Positions 35,183 through 44,267 are shown, counted from the first letter of the stretch. The stretch: 44,476 nucleotides of DNA from Planctomycetota bacterium (GCA_016872645.1 VGZH01000048.1:1-44476); one strand, 5' to 3'. Made by a program: numbers and translations. The notes: generated from the sequence alone by a model not told the origin.

Positions 35183-36487
35183 ATGTCCGAATCCATTCCG
35201 CAGGCTGAAGACGATTGTCCGCTGTCGGCGGGCCAGCAGGCCCGCAACATCTTTTGCTTCGCGGGATTTTGGTGCTTGTTTTATCTGTCCGCTCCGGTGT
35301 CGTACGTTGGACTGCCGCACGCGAATTTGTTGGAGCAACTCGGCAACAGCAACACGATCGCCAATCTGCCACATGCGATCTATCAATGGTTGGGGGCGAT
35401 GCCGATCTTGGTCGCGTGGTTCTTTCCGCAACCGAAAATGCTCAAGCCGCTGCTCGTCCTGCCGATGTTGGTGATGGCGTGCACGACGGCTGCGGTGCCG
35501 CTGGCGATCTGGTCGGGCCTGTCGCCGAGCGTTGTGACGTGGTTCGTCATCGCTCATGGTGCGGTGTTCGGCGCGTGCAACGGCGTGTTACTGACAACGA
35601 TGTGGGAAGTGCTGCGTCGCGGCGTCTCCTCCTCGCGGCGCGGCAAAGCGCTGGGCCTAACGTTCGGAGTCGGGCCGCTCTTGGCATGCATCGGTTCGTT
35701 GGTGCAGGATTCGATGTTCGCCAAAGCTCCGATGACCGGCATCTCGATCGGGCTGCCGTTTCCGAACAACTACGCCGTGCTGTTTGCGGCGGCCACTCCC
35801 TTACTGCTGTTGGAAATGCTGATCGCCGCGTCGTTCGTGGTGCCAATTCCCAACGCCGTTCCCGCCGCCTCTGCCGAGTCATCGCGCGGGAGCGAGATCA
35901 TGAGCGGACTGCGTCAGTTCTTCACGTTCCGGCCGCTTGTCGTCGGAGCGGTCGCCTACTTGCTGGTCTATTCGGGCGGCAATGCGATCTTCGACAACGT
36001 GTCGCTGCACGCCAAGAGCGTTCTGGGCGAGGAAGTCGCGACCACCTTGGGCACGCAGCAGTTCTTGCGATTCGGATTCAAAGCGATCGCCGGAGTGCTC
36101 CTTGGCTGGCTGCTGATACAGACCAATCCCAAGACGATGTTGCTGACCACGACGGCCATCCTGCTGTTCGGCATGGCCTGGGTGCTCAACGCCGAGGGGC
36201 GATGGTATCTGCTGGCGTTCGGCTGGCTCGGCGCGGGGGAGCTGTTCGGCGTTTATTTCCCCAACTACATCGCCAGTTCCTCCGCCAAGTCGCAGGTGCG
36301 AGTGAATATCGCTTACCTGAATCTGCTCAGCTCGTTGGTCGGTTTCGCATCGATCCTGTTCGGCTTCATCGCCGATCGCTTTGGCCGCATTGCCAGCTTT
36401 CACACAGCCATTGGAATCCTTGTGGGAGCGATGCTCTTGATCATGGCCGCGCTGCCAGCACGCCCGACGCCTCGCGAATTCGAGTGA
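35183..36487 (+). CDS. MFS transporter (nucleoside/sugar:proton symporter-like)
   Basis: 434 residues from ATG 35183 (AGGGG just upstream). Twelve probable membrane helices in two bundles: first NIFCFAGFWCLFYLSAPVSY, then ILVAWFF, LLVLPMLVMACTTAAVPL, FVIAHGAVFGACNGVLLTTM, and a second half with GAVAYLLVYSGGNAIFD, FKAIAGVLLGWLLIQT and LVGFASILFGFIADRFG. The cytoplasmic loop MWEVLRRGVSSSRRGKALGLTFG has the basic MFS character. The exact subfamily is not certain. Uptake of a sugar acid or other breakdown product would fit the surrounding enzymes. A hairpin terminator follows at 36511. Confidence 0.85.
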   Translation: MSESIPQAEDDCPLSAGQQARNIFCFAGFWCLFYLSAPVSYVGLPHANLLEQLGNSNTIANLPHAIYQWLGAMPILVAWFFPQPKMLKPLLVLPMLVMACTTAAVPLAIWSGLSPSVVTWFVIAHGAVFGACNGVLLTTMWEVLRRGVSSSRRGKALGLTFGVGPLLACIGSLVQDSMFAKAPMTGISIGLPFPNNYAVLFAAATPLLLLEMLIAASFVVPIPNAVPAASAESSRGSEIMSGLRQFFTFRPLVVGAVAYLLVYSGGNAIFDNVSLHAKSVLGEEVATTLGTQQFLRFGFKAIAGVLLGWLLIQTNPKTMLLTTTAILLFGMAWVLNAEGRWYLLAFGWLGAGELFGVYFPNYIASSSAKSQVRVNIAYLNLLSSLVGFASILFGFIADRFGRIASFHTAIGILVGAMLLIMAALPARPTPREFE

Positions 36488-36510
36488 CAACAGTCACAAA
36501 TTGTTCCGTC

Positions 36511-36538
36511 GCTGAACTCGCCAGAGTTCAGCGTTTTG
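36511..36538 (+). terminator. Rho-independent-like terminator after the MFS gene
   Basis: Perfect 9-bp stem GCTGAACTC / GAGTTCAGC with loop GCCA (36511-36532), followed by GTTTTG. It sits 23 bp after the MFS stop. A near-copy in the opposite orientation lies at 36549-36570. Confidence 0.6.
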
Positions 36539-36548
36539 TCAATTACGG

Positions 36549-36570
36549 CTGAATTCTGGCGAATCCAGCT
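36549..36570. repeat. Inverted near-copy of the terminator hairpin
   Basis: GCTGAATTCTGGCGAATCCAGC read on the minus strand differs from the 36511-36532 sequence at only 3 of 22 positions. Another partial match (CTGGCGAGTTT) is near 44279-44289. Suggests a small dispersed repeat rather than a unique terminator. Confidence 0.5.
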
Positions 36571-36610
36571 ATGACTCGCACTAATGTTGAAAATCCAGAA
36601 TGAGGGATTC

Positions 36611-37411
36611 ATGTCAATGGAAACCATCCCCGCAATCGACGTCCACGCTCACTTTGGGCGCTATGACTGCGGACGCAACGACCTCGTCAATGAGCTGATG
36701 ACTGGCGACGCGGCACTCGTTGTCGAACGAGCGCGGCGAGCGAACATCCGGTTGACGATCGCCTCGCCGCTGGAATCGTTGTTGCCGCGAGGAAAAGCGG
36801 ATGCCGTCATCGGCAATCGCAACGCCGCGAGCATCGTCGCTGCCACGCCCGGACTGTTGCAGTACGTCGTGATTGATCCGCGACGGACCGAAACGTACCA
36901 ACAAGCGGAAGAGATGCTGCGACTTCCGACGTGCGTCGGGATCAAGATTCATCCCGAAGAGCACGTCTATCCGATTCAGGACTACGGAGCGGCGATCTTC
37001 GAATTCGCCGCGCGACATCGTGCTGTCGTGCTGTCGCACAGCAGCGAGAAGAACAGCCTCGCCGCCGAGTTGGTCAAGTTCGCAAATCAGTTTCCTGAAA
37101 TGAAGTTGATCCTCGCTCACATCGGCTGCGGCTGGGACAACGACTACACGCATCAGGTCCGAGCCATCCAACAGAGCCGTCACGGCAACGTCTTCGCCGA
37201 CACATCGAGCTCTCGGTCTATCACACCGAACCTCATCGAATGGGCCGTGCGTGAAGTTGGAGCCGAGCGTGTGCTGTTCGGCACCGATACACCGCTATAC
37301 CACACGTCGATGCAACGCATCCGCATCGATCATGCCGACCTGACCGATCGCGAGAAGCGGCTGATTCTCTGCGAGAATGCCGAGCGGCTGTTTTCGATAC
37401 CGGCGGCTTAA
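36611..37411 (+). CDS. Amidohydrolase (metal-dependent hydrolase, TIM-barrel)
   Basis: 266 residues from ATG 36611, with GAGGG a few bases upstream (a further ATG is at 36617). HxH metal motif at 12-14 (AIDVHAHFGRYD), KIHPEEH (146 region), VLSHSSEKNS, LILAHIGCGWD and ERVLFGTDTPLYH supply the remaining metal and catalytic residues of the amidohydrolase-2/TatD-like group. Reactions in this group are hydrolysis or decarboxylation of small acids or lactones; a lactonase-type role would fit a sugar-acid path. No signal peptide. Its stop overlaps that of the M81 gene by 4 bp, tail to tail. Confidence 0.85.
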   Translation: MSMETIPAIDVHAHFGRYDCGRNDLVNELMTGDAALVVERARRANIRLTIASPLESLLPRGKADAVIGNRNAASIVAATPGLLQYVVIDPRRTETYQQAEEMLRLPTCVGIKIHPEEHVYPIQDYGAAIFEFAARHRAVVLSHSSEKNSLAAELVKFANQFPEMKLILAHIGCGWDNDYTHQVRAIQQSRHGNVFADTSSSRSITPNLIEWAVREVGAERVLFGTDTPLYHTSMQRIRIDHADLTDREKRLILCENAERLFSIPAA

Positions 37412-38931
37412 CTCTGCCGACCAAAACGTGAGACGCTTTGATAGACGGTTGATTGCAGGTCAGCGATCTCGGCATCAGCCGGGTAGTACGGTCGCCGAAC
37501 GTTTTGGAATCGGATCCCGCGCAGCGTGGCAGGAGTCGGCCCGTGGGTGTTGAGAATGAACTCACCCTTCGCGATCTCGCCGTAGGCCATGCTGTAGTTC
37601 ATCGGATTCTTCACGACGACGAACTTCGCCATTCGAGCATCCAGCCCCAGCAACTCGTATTGCTCACCGCACCATTCGTAGGTGCCGTGCGAAGCAATCG
37701 CGATCTGAAGGCTGCCGACTTGCAGCGCGGCAGACGGTCCCATGTTCCCCGCTTGTCCGTCCCAGATGCCCCCTCGATAGCGAAACCGACCGTCGCTGAG
37801 CTTGCGAACTCGGCCCGTCACTGCGACTGGTTCGCCCCATTTCGGATCGACGCGATGACCGAGTCGCACCGAGATTTCGGCACCTTCTCCCGCTGCGTGA
37901 CACTCCGCTGCGACGATCGGATCGACGATCGGGATGAGACTCGATTGATCGACGTTCGCGGCCAGCAATGCTCGTAATGACGCCGCGCTGTCTCCAGCCG
38001 CTCCGCCGCCGCAGCAATCGGCGGTCTCGACCAACAACACGGGACCATCTTTGATTTGCATGCCGCGAGCGATTGCGTCGGCGGGTGAGAAGACCGGCGG
38101 TTCCAACTCGAATCGCTTCTGCCAAAACAACTCAGCGATTTGCCGAGCGAGCCGTTCGGCCTCGAGCGGATCATCGTCCGTGATGACCAATCCACCACCA
38201 CCCATATCCGGCAAGTCGAGGTACGGGTGAACGAGGAACGCACTCGTCGAATACACGCCGTCGCTTTGCTCGAACGACTTGGCAAATCGCATGACGTCGG
38301 CGAATGGCCCCGGGCCTTCAGTGTGGCCGAGCACTCCGCTCACCAGTACAGGGACCTTCGCCAGCACCATCGCTGGTCGCAAAGTGCCATCCAAAATCTG
38401 CAACAACGCCCGCGCGCCCCGCTCGCCGGTCGTAAAGGAATCTTTGTGCGGGTACGTCTCCCACGCGATCAACGCATCGGCGTAACGCACCATCGGCTCA
38501 GTGACATGCGCGTGCAGATCGAGCGTTGCGACCACGGGTATGTTTTCGCCGACGACCGCCCGCACACCCGCTAGCAAATCACCTTCGAGATCGCCGATTC
38601 CCTGGACAGCCGCCGAACCGTGCAGAGCCAGCAACACTCCTCTAACTGGTTTCGATGCTTGCAGGCGATCGAGCAACTCTCGTTTCAATTGCCGGTAACA
38701 GTCCGCGGTCACGGGTCCGCTGGGGCAGGCGCTGGCCACCAACAGCGGCTGGATCGCGACGGATCGCTCACGCAAAACGCTTAGCATCCCGCCAACGGTG
38801 CCAGCCGTACGGTCGAGCACCTCGGCATCGTAAAAGAGTTCGCTGCGGCGAAAACTTTCGATGTCTGCCGGCACACCACCGAAGTGATTGCACTCAAGGA
38901 AAATCGAACCGATGGCAATCGAAGTCGTCAT
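37408..38931 (-). CDS. M81-family metallopeptidase (MlrC-like)
   Basis: 507 residues from ATG 38931, full length for the family. N-terminal half DUF1485-like: IAIGSIFLECNHFGGV, LLALHGSAAVQGIGDLEGD (H104), VVATLDLHAHVTEPM (D138, H140, H142 as zinc ligands), ALIAWETYPHKDSFTTGERGA. C-terminal half: SPADAIARGMQIKDGPVLLVETADCCGGGAAGDS and an RFxGGxWDGQAGNMGPSA region. MlrC linearises microcystin breakdown products in Sphingomonas, but most family members have unknown substrates, and in planctomycetes they often sit near sugar or amide catabolic genes. Cytoplasmic. Convergent with the amidohydrolase. The 257-bp gap upstream (38932-39188) holds no gene I can support. Confidence 0.88.
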   Translation of the reverse strand: MTTSIAIGSIFLECNHFGGVPADIESFRRSELFYDAEVLDRTAGTVGGMLSVLRERSVAIQPLLVASACPSGPVTADCYRQLKRELLDRLQASKPVRGVLLALHGSAAVQGIGDLEGDLLAGVRAVVGENIPVVATLDLHAHVTEPMVRYADALIAWETYPHKDSFTTGERGARALLQILDGTLRPAMVLAKVPVLVSGVLGHTEGPGPFADVMRFAKSFEQSDGVYSTSAFLVHPYLDLPDMGGGGLVITDDDPLEAERLARQIAELFWQKRFELEPPVFSPADAIARGMQIKDGPVLLVETADCCGGGAAGDSAASLRALLAANVDQSSLIPIVDPIVAAECHAAGEGAEISVRLGHRVDPKWGEPVAVTGRVRKLSDGRFRYRGGIWDGQAGNMGPSAALQVGSLQIAIASHGTYEWCGEQYELLGLDARMAKFVVVKNPMNYSMAYGEIAKGEFILNTHGPTPATLRGIRFQNVRRPYYPADAEIADLQSTVYQSVSRFGRQS

Positions 38932-39188
38932 CGCGGCAGACTATTCATCGGCGGACGTTCAGGCAAACAAGCTTGAAGCCCATGGCTTTCTTTCCACCAC
39001 GGAGTTCACCTCGGCGGTTCCCGCGCTTGTGGGCTCCGGAAACCTCATGGACAGTTGAGTAGCGCAAAAACGCGGGGACCACCGACGCAAGGTCGGAGTC
39101 GGCAAAGACGGAGCTTCTTTCGATGAGTGACGTCGAAGGCGATTCCTTCTAACCTGACGCTTTCCAATCATCGCCAAGGAACGACGGC

Positions 39189-40343
39189 ATGAAAATCGAC
39201 CACCTGGAGACGATCACGCTTCGCTTTGAGTACGCCGATGGTTTCCGCTATGCCGGCGGCCAATGCACGGCGCGAGTCACTTCGCTGGTGCTGGTGCACA
39301 CGGATGCAGGAGCGGTCGGAATCGGCACGGCGTACTCGCATCCGGGGTTGGTGCATCTGATCGTGCAGCAGCAGCTCGCACCGCTGCTCATCGGCGAGGA
39401 TCCGAAAGACGTCGAAACGCTCTGGCAGAAGATGTATCGCATCACTCGCTGGTACGGACGTAAGGGAGCGGCGATGTCCGCCATCGGCGCGATCGACACC
39501 GCCTGCTGGGATCTGCGAGGCAAATCACTCGGCAAGCCCGTGTGGGAGCTGCTCGGCGGACAACGCATCACCTGCCCGGCGTACGCAAGTGCCCTGTTGT
39601 GGAAAGAGCCGGCGGCTCTGGCCGAAGAAGCGGCGCGGTTAATCGACCGTGGATTCCGTCGAGTGAAGATGCGATTGGGATACGGCGGCGACGGCGATCG
39701 CGAGGCAGTGCGTGCGGTGCGTGCAGCGATCGGACCACGCAACGACGTAATGTGCGACGGGTCGATGCGGTACTCGTTGGAGGATGCCACGACGCTCGCC
39801 GAATTTCTGACGGAGAACAACGTCTTCTGGTTCGAGGAACCGTTTGAGCCAGAAGACATCGACTCGTATGTCGCCTTGAGTTCACGAGCCTCGCCACCAC
39901 TCGCCGCCGGAGAAAACGAATTCGGACTGCAAGGTTTTCGCGAGCTGATCCGCGCCGGAGCACTCGACATCGTCCAGCCCGACGTCAGCCGCTGCGGGGG
40001 AATCACCGAGGCGAAGCGTGTCGCCGATCTGGCTTTGACCGCCGGCCTGCGAGTCGCCCCGCATACCTGGAGCGACGCGGTGGCGATCACGGCGAACGCG
40101 CACATCGTCGCCGCGCTGCCACACGGGATCACCGTCGAATTCGATCAAACCGGCAACCCGTTCATTGAGGAGTTGCTCGTCGAACCGCTGGTCGTGCGCG
40201 ACGGGCACTTGACACTCAGCAAAGCCCCCGGCTTGGGAATCGAACTCAATCCGATGACGTTAAATCGCTATCGGCTGATCGACCCGCTGCATCTGCCGGA
40301 CGGTTCGTATTCCGACATGATCTTCGGGAAGGGATTCTTGTAG
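39189..40343 (+). CDS. Enolase-superfamily (mandelate racemase/muconate lactonizing) dehydratase
   Basis: 384 residues from ATG 39189 with AAGGAA about 8 bases upstream; no signal peptide, so cytoplasmic, unlike the exported relative at 27299. Capping domain MKIDHLETITLRFEYADGFRY; barrel residues K160 and R162 (VKMRLGYGG), D190 (MCDGSMRY), E216/E217 (FWFEEPFEPED), E242 (AAGENEFG) and H292 (VAPHTWSD). The KxR plus His pairing and the GENE loop are as in acid-sugar dehydratases (rhamnonate/galactarate-type), which turn a sugar acid into a 2-keto-3-deoxy acid. It could feed the DapA-family aldolases nearby. Converges on a DUF1501 gene with 32 bp between, which hold a short hairpin. Confidence 0.88.
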   Translation: MKIDHLETITLRFEYADGFRYAGGQCTARVTSLVLVHTDAGAVGIGTAYSHPGLVHLIVQQQLAPLLIGEDPKDVETLWQKMYRITRWYGRKGAAMSAIGAIDTACWDLRGKSLGKPVWELLGGQRITCPAYASALLWKEPAALAEEAARLIDRGFRRVKMRLGYGGDGDREAVRAVRAAIGPRNDVMCDGSMRYSLEDATTLAEFLTENNVFWFEEPFEPEDIDSYVALSSRASPPLAAGENEFGLQGFRELIRAGALDIVQPDVSRCGGITEAKRVADLALTAGLRVAPHTWSDAVAITANAHIVAALPHGITVEFDQTGNPFIEELLVEPLVVRDGHLTLSKAPGLGIELNPMTLNRYRLIDPLHLPDGSYSDMIFGKGFL

Positions 40344-40344
40344 G

Positions 40345-40363
40345 CCGACCCCTTATCGGTCGG
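40345..40363. terminator. Short hairpin between converging genes
   Basis: CCGACC-CCTTATC-GGTCGG, 6 bp perfect, extendable to 8 bp with one mismatch, between the stops at 40343 and 40376. No long T-run on either side. A shared transcription stop is likely by position only. Confidence 0.4.
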
Positions 40364-40375
40364 GCTAAAAGACTC

Positions 40376-41827
40376 TCAGAACAAACTCAGCACCGGCTGC
40401 CCGTGTTCGACGAGCCGGCGCGGGCGATTGAGCGAATCGTGGTACTCGGTCGCCGGGTCGATTCCCAGAGCATGATAGACCGTGGTGATGAGATCGTAAG
40501 GATGCACCGGGTTGCTCTTCGGCCAAGCGGCGAAGCGATCGGATTCGCCGTAGACCTGTCCCGGGCGGACGCCGCCGCCAGCGATCAGGCACGAGTAGCA
40601 TTCGGGCCAGTGATCTCGTCCGCCGGGGCCGACGTTGTCGGTCGTTGCCACTCCGATTTTTGGCGAACGGCCGAACTCGCCAATCGCAACGACCATCGTT
40701 CTTGCCAGCATCCCACGCTGGGCGAGATCGGCGATCAGCGCGGACATCGAGCGATCGAAGTACGGGCAACGGTGCTCACGCAGCGTCGGGAAGTTGTTGC
40801 GATGCGTGTCCCACGAACCATCCGGGCCGGCAACCGGTTCGTCGTCGGATCGAGCCGGCCAAGTCACTTGTACGAAGCGTGTCCCGGCTTCGACGAGCCT
40901 TCGAGCCAGCAAACAACTCTGACCGAACCGCGTCTTGCCGTAACGTTCACGAGTCGCATCTGACTCGGCATCGAGACGGAACGCCCGCACGGCCTGGTGC
41001 GATTGTACGAGGCCCAGCGCTCGCTCGTAGTAAGTATCAAAGGTTGCCGCGCTTCGGACGGCCTCACGTCGTGCGTCGATGGTCGCTCGCAAATCGACTC
41101 GCGTCTGCAGCCGATCCAGCGTCACGTCACCGGGAAGCGTGAAGGCGTCGAGTTTCAGCGGTTGAGTCGGGTCATCGTACATCGTGAATGGATCGAAGCC
41201 GGGACCGAGAATGCCAGCCGACTGACCGACGCCAATCTCCTTTCCCTCTTTGACCGGCCCACAGACGGCGACGTAGCTCAGCCCGCCGGACGCCGACGGT
41301 CGTTGCCGAGCCACAATTGAACCGACCGACGGCAGATCGTCACGCGACGGCGGCACGGCTAAACCCGTCACCGAAAAATTTCCGGGGTCGGTCCCCGTCA
41401 TCAGCATGTAGATCGCCGAGCCATGATTTCGCAGCCCCTTCGGTTTGACTCCCATCGAGCGGATGAGCGTGAAGTGCTGAGCCTGCTCGGCGAGCATCGG
41501 AAGAACTTCGCCCAGCATCATTCCCGGAGCACGCGTCGCAACCGGACGAAACTCGCCACGAATCTCCGCTGGCGCGTCAGGCTTCGGATCCCACAGATCG
41601 ATGTGACTCGGCGAGCCTTGCAAGTAAATCAAGATGACCGAGTCCGCCATTGCCGGCCGACTGATGACTCGAGCTGAGACATTGGCATTCGGAGCGGCTT
41701 GCAACGCTTGCTGCCGCAGGAAGGTCGGCAGACCCAACCCAAGCAGCGACAGTCCGCCGACCGTCAACAGCTCGCGCCGCGACGGAGTGTCACACAGGCG
41801 TCCGGCGGATGACTGGATCGAGAACAT
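40376..41827 (-). CDS. DUF1501 protein (Tat-exported), copy 6
   Basis: 483 residues from ATG 41827. Signal: TPSRRELLTVGGLSLLGLGLP (RR at 17-18). Motifs: VILIYLQGSPSHIDLWDPKPDAP (QGSPSH here rather than GGPSH), NHGSAIYMLMTGTDP, GQSCLLARRLVEAGTRFVQVTW, GSWDTHRNNFPTLREH, AIGEFGRSPKIG, GRDHWPECYSCLIAGGG and the ending EHGQPVLSLF. Divergent from the alpha/beta hydrolase (224 bp between starts; this gap contains the perfect palindrome GCTCGCGAGC at 41878-41887, a possible operator). Confidence 0.88.
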   Translation of the reverse strand: MFSIQSSAGRLCDTPSRRELLTVGGLSLLGLGLPTFLRQQALQAAPNANVSARVISRPAMADSVILIYLQGSPSHIDLWDPKPDAPAEIRGEFRPVATRAPGMMLGEVLPMLAEQAQHFTLIRSMGVKPKGLRNHGSAIYMLMTGTDPGNFSVTGLAVPPSRDDLPSVGSIVARQRPSASGGLSYVAVCGPVKEGKEIGVGQSAGILGPGFDPFTMYDDPTQPLKLDAFTLPGDVTLDRLQTRVDLRATIDARREAVRSAATFDTYYERALGLVQSHQAVRAFRLDAESDATRERYGKTRFGQSCLLARRLVEAGTRFVQVTWPARSDDEPVAGPDGSWDTHRNNFPTLREHRCPYFDRSMSALIADLAQRGMLARTMVVAIGEFGRSPKIGVATTDNVGPGGRDHWPECYSCLIAGGGVRPGQVYGESDRFAAWPKSNPVHPYDLITTVYHALGIDPATEYHDSLNRPRRLVEHGQPVLSLF

Positions 41828-42051
41828 GCGACATCCGTTCCATCAAATCGAAATCGGGCAGCGATCACGGATGAATCGCTCGCGAGCAACTCCCGTGGCG
41901 GGATCATACCAACACCGTCAGGTCTCAACGAGTGGTCATTCTACCAAGAGAGTTCCGCTTGCGGACAACGCAGTCTTGATGGCAGCATGCGCGAACGACT
42001 CTTACGATCCTGCACACTCGAAGACTGACTGTCGGCTACAGGGAGACTGCG

Positions 42052-44013
42052 ATGCGACGAGCCGTTTGTGAATGTGTGGTCGTGATTCTCATCCTTGGAA
42101 TCACGCAGGCGATCGGTTGGGGACAAACACCTCAGCCGCTGTCGGAGGCTCAACGAAATGCTTTCGAGACCGCAGTGGCCGAACTGCAAGCGGACCTCGA
42201 TCAAAATCAGCTTTCTGCCGACCATTCCATCTTCGTGAAAGGGCTGACCTGGGCACTGAAGTACGACCGCGAGTTCACTCCGGCGGATGTTGCGTTGTTG
42301 GAGAAAGCTCTCCATCGCGCCCGCGAGCGTCAGAGCCTCAAGCCTCCGGCAGTGCCCCCTTGGTACAATCGGCGAGGCAAGCTAGCGTTGGGATATCTCT
42401 CGAAGATCGACCACTCGGTGCAGCCGTATGGCCTGATTGTTCCGAAGGGGTTCGACCCCAAGACTCCCAGCCGTCTGGATGTCGTTCTGCACGGCAGCAC
42501 GCGTCCGGTCGGGATGAGCGAATTGAAATTCATTGCGCGGTTTGACGAAGGCGACGGCCCAAATCCGTCGCCGCCCGATCAGCCTTTCATCGAACTGCAT
42601 CCGCTCGGCCGCGTCGAGAATTGCTATCGCTGGGCGGGTGAGGCCGATGTTATCGAGGCGATCGACAACGTTTGCACTCGATACAACATCGACCGAGGCC
42701 GAATCGTACTGCGTGGGATGTCCATGGGTGCTTCGGGTACGTGGCACCTCGGACTGAAGCATCCCGATCGCTTCGCCGCGCTCGGCCCGTATTGCGGCTA
42801 TGTGGACACACACAAGTTCTCCGAAACGCCGTTGCCGAACTTCGTGAAGATCGGCGCATTGCCGGAGCATCAGGAGCTCGGCCTGCACATGCTCGACTCT
42901 GTGGACTATGCGGCCAACGCGGGAGTCGTGCCGGCGATCGCCTGCATGGGAGAGAAAGATATTTTCTTTCAAGCTCACGTCATCATGGGGGAGGCGATGC
43001 AGCGCGAAGGGCTGACGATGACGAACCTCATCTCCCCCGGCACCGGGCACGTCATCGATCCCGTGACGCACGCCGAGCAGATGCGTCGCATCGGCGAACA
43101 CGTCGCCAGTGCTCCGCGCCATCCACGAGAACTCCGGTTTGTAACCTGGACGCTCAAATACAGCCGTTGCCATTGGCTGGAGGTGCTGCAACTCGACCAG
43201 CATTACGCTCGCGCGGAGTTGTCGGCGAAGCTGGCCGGCGATCGGCTGATGATCGACGAACCACGAAACATCTCGCGGTTTGCAATCCTCGTGGCCGCAC
43301 TTCCTGAACGAGCGAAGTGGCTCCGCATCGGTGCGTCATCGGCGGAGATTCTCGTTCCGGACATCGAACGAATCGAATTGGCTCGCCGTGAAGATGGCTG
43401 GAGAATCGCGGAAGAGCAGCCTGCGGCACGACGCAACCGCAAGCGTCCCGCACTGCAAGGTCCGATCGACGACGCATTCACTGAACCGTTCCTTTGCGTG
43501 CGAGGCACGGGACAACCGTGGAACGTCTCCGTTCAGGAATACGCGGAGGCCAGCTTGCGTCGATTTGCGGACGAATGGCAGCACTACTTTCGCGGCACGC
43601 TGCCGATCAAGAACGACGATCAGGTGACTCCGACCGACTTTCAAACGCGAAACCTGATCCTCTTCGGCGATCCGGGAAGCAATTCACTGATCGCTCGAGT
43701 CCTGCCACAATTGCCGCTGACTTGGACAAAAGATCGATTGCGGATGGACGAACAAGATTACCCTGCCGCAACGCACGCTCCGGCACTGATTGCTCCCAAT
43801 CCGCTGCCGTTGTCTGGTGGACATTATGTGGTCCTCAACAGCGGCCACACGTTTCGCGAGGCGGAGTTGGCGAAGGTGAACTACCTGCTGTTCCCGCGTT
43901 GGGGTGACTGGGCCGTGTTGCAGATTCCTACGGATCGGAAACCGGATGTGCCGTTGACGGAAAACGTGATCCGCGCCGGCTTCTTTGATGAACAGTGGCA
44001 ATTCAAGAAGTAG
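42052..44013 (+). CDS. Exported alpha/beta hydrolase (prolyl-oligopeptidase/esterase-like)
   Basis: 653 residues from ATG 42052 with AGGGAGA about 5 bases upstream. Signal peptide CECVVVILILGITQAIGW. Residues about 30-110 are helical (EAQRNAFETAVAELQADL), then a beta strand region YLSKIDHSVQPYGLIVPKGF, DVVLHGSTRP as oxyanion region, and the nucleophile elbow GMSMGASGTWHLGLKHP with Ser224. Acid and base residues: D in AIACMGEKDIFF and H in SPGTGHVIDP are candidates. The C-terminal 250 residues (TLKYSRCHWLEVLQL, IPTDRKPDVPLTENVIRAGFF) form an extra domain common in planctomycete members. Predicted: hydrolysis of an ester or peptide outside the cytoplasmic membrane. An enolase-family relic follows 17 bp later. 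Confidence 0.85.
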   Translation: MRRAVCECVVVILILGITQAIGWGQTPQPLSEAQRNAFETAVAELQADLDQNQLSADHSIFVKGLTWALKYDREFTPADVALLEKALHRARERQSLKPPAVPPWYNRRGKLALGYLSKIDHSVQPYGLIVPKGFDPKTPSRLDVVLHGSTRPVGMSELKFIARFDEGDGPNPSPPDQPFIELHPLGRVENCYRWAGEADVIEAIDNVCTRYNIDRGRIVLRGMSMGASGTWHLGLKHPDRFAALGPYCGYVDTHKFSETPLPNFVKIGALPEHQELGLHMLDSVDYAANAGVVPAIACMGEKDIFFQAHVIMGEAMQREGLTMTNLISPGTGHVIDPVTHAEQMRRIGEHVASAPRHPRELRFVTWTLKYSRCHWLEVLQLDQHYARAELSAKLAGDRLMIDEPRNISRFAILVAALPERAKWLRIGASSAEILVPDIERIELARREDGWRIAEEQPAARRNRKRPALQGPIDDAFTEPFLCVRGTGQPWNVSVQEYAEASLRRFADEWQHYFRGTLPIKNDDQVTPTDFQTRNLILFGDPGSNSLIARVLPQLPLTWTKDRLRMDEQDYPAATHAPALIAPNPLPLSGGHYVVLNSGHTFREAELAKVNYLLFPRWGDWAVLQIPTDRKPDVPLTENVIRAGFFDEQWQFKK

Positions 44014-44030
44014 CTTGGAGCGTGCTGCCC

Positions 44031-44133
44031 GTTCAAGAGGTCGCCGTCTTCGGCAACATCGAAGCCTTCAAGCGGCTGAACCAACAGATCCCGATCCCGA
44101 TGGCTACCGGAGAGCGAGAACACACGTTTGGCT
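44031..44133 (+). pseudogene. Relic of an enolase-superfamily gene
   Basis: About 35 codons read VFGNIEAFKRLNQQIPIPMATGEREHTFG, matching the barrel segment of mandelate racemase-type proteins in which a helix after the second metal ligand leads to IPIATGE, here the third metal ligand Glu. Nothing before or after belongs to such a gene. A decayed fragment; not expected to be made. Confidence 0.55.
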
Positions 44134-44228
44134 CGTCGGCCGTCAGCCGGACATCGAAGCAGAGCACGGCCAGCGAGCCAAGAAGAAGCCTTCGCGAGAG
44201 CTCAGACATCACCCGCCTCCAACGTCAC

Positions 44229-44267
44229 GTTTGGGGCTTCGGCAGAATCGTACCGTTTGCCCCAAAC
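44229..44267. terminator. Hairpin in the gap before the last gene
   Basis: Perfect 9-bp arms GTTTGGGGC (44229-44237) and GCCCCAAAC (44259-44267) around a 21-base loop. It lies 200 bp after the hydrolase stop and 120 bp before the next start. Between it and 44388 only CTGGCGAGTTT (44279 region), like the 36511 repeat, is notable; no gene seen. Confidence 0.4.

Noticed and set aside
38932-39188. Possible small gene or regulatory RNA in the 257-bp gap
   Set aside because: Only short frames and a 5-bp hairpin (CCGAC/GTCGG); nothing specific.
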